The notes beneath the pieces were generated by a model. That model was not told the origin of the DNA, searched no databases, and worked only from the letters and a program-made list of their open reading frames with translations. A stretch of DNA of 64,000 nt from Propionibacteriales bacterium. Lineage in GTDB: Bacteria > Actinomycetota > Actinomycetes > Propionibacteriales > Nocardioidaceae. The stretch covers positions 62,001-126,000 of the forward strand of contig JAPLCB010000002.1 of assembly GCA_026392455.1 (NCBI GenBank). The letters run 5' to 3'. The translations under genes were made by a program, and so were the position numbers. Shown here one piece after another: positions 63,346-64,000 of the stretch; the stretch's first letter is position 1; every line of letters begins with the position of its first letter.

Positions 63346-64000
63346 ATGGCTGAGCCAACGTCCGGACCGCACCGCATCGGCGGGCGCTACGAGATCGGCG
63401 AACTCCTCGGCAGGGGAGGGATGGCCGACGTCCGCAAGGGCACCGACATCCGGCTCGGCCGCACCGTCGCGATCAAGCGGCTGCGGACCGACCTCGCCAG
63501 TGACGCCGTCTTCCAGGCGCGCTTCCGACGCGAGGCCCAGTCCGCGGCGTCGTTGAACCACCCGTCGATCGTGTCGGTCTACGACACCGGCGAAGAGCTC
63601 GCCGACGACGCCGGATCGGGCCAGCCGGTCGCCCAGCCGTACATCGTGATGGAGTACGTCGCCGGCCGGACGCTGCGCGACATCCTCCGCGAGGGTCGCA
63701 AGATCCTGCCCGAGCGAGCCCTGGAGATCACCTCGGGCACGCTCGCCGCCCTCGACTACAGCCACCGCGCCGGAATCATCCACCGCGACATCAAGCCCGC
63801 CAACGTGATGCTCACGCCGGCCGGCGACGTGAAGGTGATGGACTTCGGCATCGCCCGGGCCGTCGCGGATGCACAGAACACGATGACCCAGACCGCCGCC
63901 GTGGTCGGCACCGCGCAGTACCTCTCGCCGGAGCAGGCCCGCGGCGAGACCGTGGACTCGCGGTCCGACGTCTACTCCACCGGCTGCCTGCTCTACGAGC
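63346..64000 (+). CDS. PknA/PknB-type Ser/Thr protein kinase, partial (runs off the right edge)
   Basis: IGGRYEIGELLGRGGMADVRKGTDIRLGRTVAIKRL, HRDIKPANVMLTPAGDVKVMDFGIARA, GTAQYLSPEQARGE. Confidence 0.94.
   Translation, partial: MAEPTSGPHRIGGRYEIGELLGRGGMADVRKGTDIRLGRTVAIKRLRTDLASDAVFQARFRREAQSAASLNHPSIVSVYDTGEELADDAGSGQPVAQPYIVMEYVAGRTLRDILREGRKILPERALEITSGTLAALDYSHRAGIIHRDIKPANVMLTPAGDVKVMDFGIARAVADAQNTMTQTAAVVGTAQYLSPEQARGETVDSRSDVYSTGCLLYE

Noticed and set aside
61393-63783. 796-aa minus-strand ORF
   Set aside because: Antisense to rodA/pbpA, both well supported on the plus strand.

Overview
High-GC actinobacterial chromosome segment, Nocardioides-like by gene content (inference; no database search was possible). 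Left to right it holds: a kdp potassium-ATPase operon (minus strand) divergent from a KUP/APC-type transporter; recQ; a VapBC-like module; a small secreted-protease operon; an M13 peptidase; an alkane hydroxylase locus (TetR, ferredoxin, AlkB-rubredoxin fusion); a ferric-reductase/FMN-binding/ApbE flavinylation operon; MFS and MMPL transporters; two adjacent ECF-sigma modules; a type IVa pilus locus next to a class E/F-like sortase and a secreted surface protein; a HipBA module beside tRNA-Leu(CAG); and the start of the fhaA-fhaB-pstP-rodA-pbpA-pknA/B cluster. The least ordinary signals are: (1) a palindromic REP-like element (CTGCTGGTTGAGGTGCGAGC..CGAGCCTCGAAACC) found between genes and also inside the reading frames of recQ and the sortase, where it appears to have built a long cytoplasmic repeat region; (2) exact 11-bp-period GTTAGGR direct repeats at both ends of the kdp/transporter intergenic region, resembling OmpR-family (KdpE) boxes; (3) an extra 27-aa membrane sORF translationally coupled to kdpF; (4) three other repeat families sitting at or beside stop codons; (5) a likely CTG start in a CTGA overlap for the prepilin peptidase; (6) a self-contained transcription unit for a 56-aa Cys-containing protein with a nested inverted repeat and a strong terminator; (7) a concentric double inverted repeat at the hipBA promoter. 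All assignments are from reading the sequence and translations; no similarity searches were run.
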